DNA of 64,000 nucleotides, from contig DEZI01000005.1 in assembly GCA_002364755.1 (NCBI GenBank), positions 273,791 to 337,790 of the forward strand. The letters run 5' to 3'. Below are positions 63,046 to 64,000 of the stretch, one piece after another; the first letter of the stretch is position 1, and every line of letters begins with the position of its first letter. Source of the stretch: Stenotrophomonas maltophilia (GTDB lineage: Bacteria > Pseudomonadota > Gammaproteobacteria > Xanthomonadales > Xanthomonadaceae). Below the pieces are notes generated by a model. It had not been told where the DNA came from. It ran no database searches and worked only from the letters and a program-made list of their open reading frames with translations. The position numbers were made by a program, and so were the translations under genes.

Positions 63046-63290
63046 ACGCCCAGCACGCGCGGCAGCTGCCAGTCCGCCACACGCGCATTGCTCACTGCCT
63101 GGTGGCAACCGCAGTCGTCACAGCGGAACAGGGTGCCGCCGGGGAGGTGCAGCAGGTTGCCTTCGGTGGACGAGGTCGTGGCATCGCAGTGGTTGCAGGT
63201 CACCGTCAGCGACGTGATGCGTTCAACCCCGCCGGCCATGTTGAAGACGGCTTCGAAGGCGCGAATGGCGAAATGACCGGTGTCCGACAT
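63042..63290 (-). CDS. Small zinc-ribbon-like protein
   Basis: 82 aa with two CxxC knuckles (TCNHCDAT and RCDDCGCH) about 25 residues apart, a typical zinc ribbon. No family recognised. First gene of a predicted operon with the small winged-helix-like gene and the degenerate SRAP gene. Confidence 0.6.
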   Translation of the reverse strand: MSDTGHFAIRAFEAVFNMAGGVERITSLTVTCNHCDATTSSTEGNLLHLPGGTLFRCDDCGCHQAVSNARVADWQLPRVLGV

Positions 63291-63432
63291 GAGGGAAGGG
63301 GTGCCAGGGAGAAGGTGTATTCATCGTCACACTTTCACCTGTGACGGCACCGTCAGCCCGATGCGGTGGCAAGGTCAAATCCAGCCGCGTGGCCACAGCC
63401 CCCGTCTGTGGCAAGGGCTGTGTTGCAGGACC

Positions 63433-64000
63433 TCAAGCCGCCTTGCGGCGGCGGTCAACCAGCATCGACACGCCCCACAGCAGCAGGCCACCGATGGCGG
63501 TGGCGGCACCGACATAGCCGGTGGTGGCCGGACTGAAGCCGGCGCTGATGGCCATACCACCGAGCCATGGGCCCAGCGCGTTGGCGGTGTTGAACGCCGC
63601 ATGGTTGGAGGCGGCGGCCAGTGTCTGCGCCTCGCCGGCCACGTCCATCAGGCGGGTCTGCAGCACGGCGGCCAGCGCACCCATGGTGCCCACGGTGATG
63701 ATCATCGGGCCGATGGTCCACACCGACTGCGCGGCCAGCGGGTACAGCAGCAGCATCACAATGGACCACACCAGCACGACGGCAGCGGCGTTGAAGTGGA
63801 ACTTGTCCACCAGCCAGCCGCCGGCGATGTTGCCGATGATCGCGCCGATGCCGAACACGCCCACGGCCAGCGGCATCCACGACTCGGCCACGCCGGTCAC
63901 CTGCACCAGGGTCGGCGCCAAGTAGGTGAAGACACAGAACATGCCGGCAAAGCCGACCGCGCCGATACCAAGCGCCAGCCACACCTGGGTGGTGTTGAAC
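63433..64000 (-). CDS. MFS transporter, C-terminal part
   Basis: Truncated by the window edge; 188 codons of the C-terminal half, six hydrophobic segments. GVFGIGAIIGNIAGGWLVDK is an MFS motif in the middle loop; the family looks like AraJ/YdeA-type sugar or drug efflux proteins. Ends VSMLVDRRRKAA. Substrate unknown. Confidence 0.8.
   Translation of the reverse strand, partial: FNTTQVWLALGIGAVGFAGMFCVFTYLAPTLVQVTGVAESWMPLAVGVFGIGAIIGNIAGGWLVDKFHFNAAAVVLVWSIVMLLLYPLAAQSVWTIGPMIITVGTMGALAAVLQTRLMDVAGEAQTLAAASNHAAFNTANALGPWLGGMAISAGFSPATTGYVGAATAIGGLLLWGVSMLVDRRRKAA

Overview
This 64 kb window is GC-rich, gene-dense chromosomal DNA that reads as a Stenotrophomonas maltophilia-complex gammaproteobacterium (Xanthomonadaceae). 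The evidence is a GyrA with Gln at position 83, many short palindromes that begin with GTAG (the SMAG repeats described in S. maltophilia), an effector with a Xanthomonadales-type VirD4-recruitment domain, and the serC-pheA-aroA arrangement. The identification comes from sequence character alone; no database was consulted.

Layout. 1-9.4 kb: end of epmA, a DUF3011 secreted protein, mtnA, gyrA, a membrane PQQ glucose dehydrogenase and a secreted serine hydrolase. 9.5-21.4 kb: a HipA-like kinase/DUF3037 pair, an S9 peptidase, a GH92 mannosidase, an SGNH hydrolase, a thioesterase/TetR divergent pair and several uncharacterised membrane proteins. 21.5-31.3 kb: a TonB-dependent receptor, then the complete histidine-utilisation locus (hutI-hutH-hutG-hutU on the minus strand, hutF-hutC on the plus strand, with a putative HutC operator between them). 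31.4-34.4 kb: an Mrr-like membrane protein, two PHA-granule proteins and an FHA protein. 34.6-41.3 kb: serC-pheA-aroA, two TonB-type energy transducers and serS. 41.4-43.6 kb: an SH3 protein and a divergent azoR/LysR pair.

43.8-55.1 kb is the most accessory-looking stretch. It holds an orphan 453-aa protein, tRNA-Ser(UGA), a low-GC single-chain DUF262-HNH protein resembling GmrSD-type restriction enzymes, a large helicase IV-like protein with an inserted domain and a zinc ribbon, an acuI-like reductase/HxlR pair, a strongly structured non-coding segment with interleaved inverted repeats before a small gene, and a lipoprotein immunity/T4SS effector (X-Tfi/X-Tfe) pair. The effector pair is the clearest interbacterial-competition system here; the type IV machinery itself is not in the window.

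55.2-64 kb carries a signalling group (GAF histidine kinase, GAF-GGDEF-EAL protein, methyl-accepting chemotaxis protein), then a small operon ending in an SRAP/YedK-family protein that has lost its recognisable active-site residues, and the C-terminal part of an MFS transporter. SMAG-like palindromes sit in most intergenic gaps, often as head-to-head pairs. No rRNA, CRISPR array, insertion sequence or integrase gene was seen.
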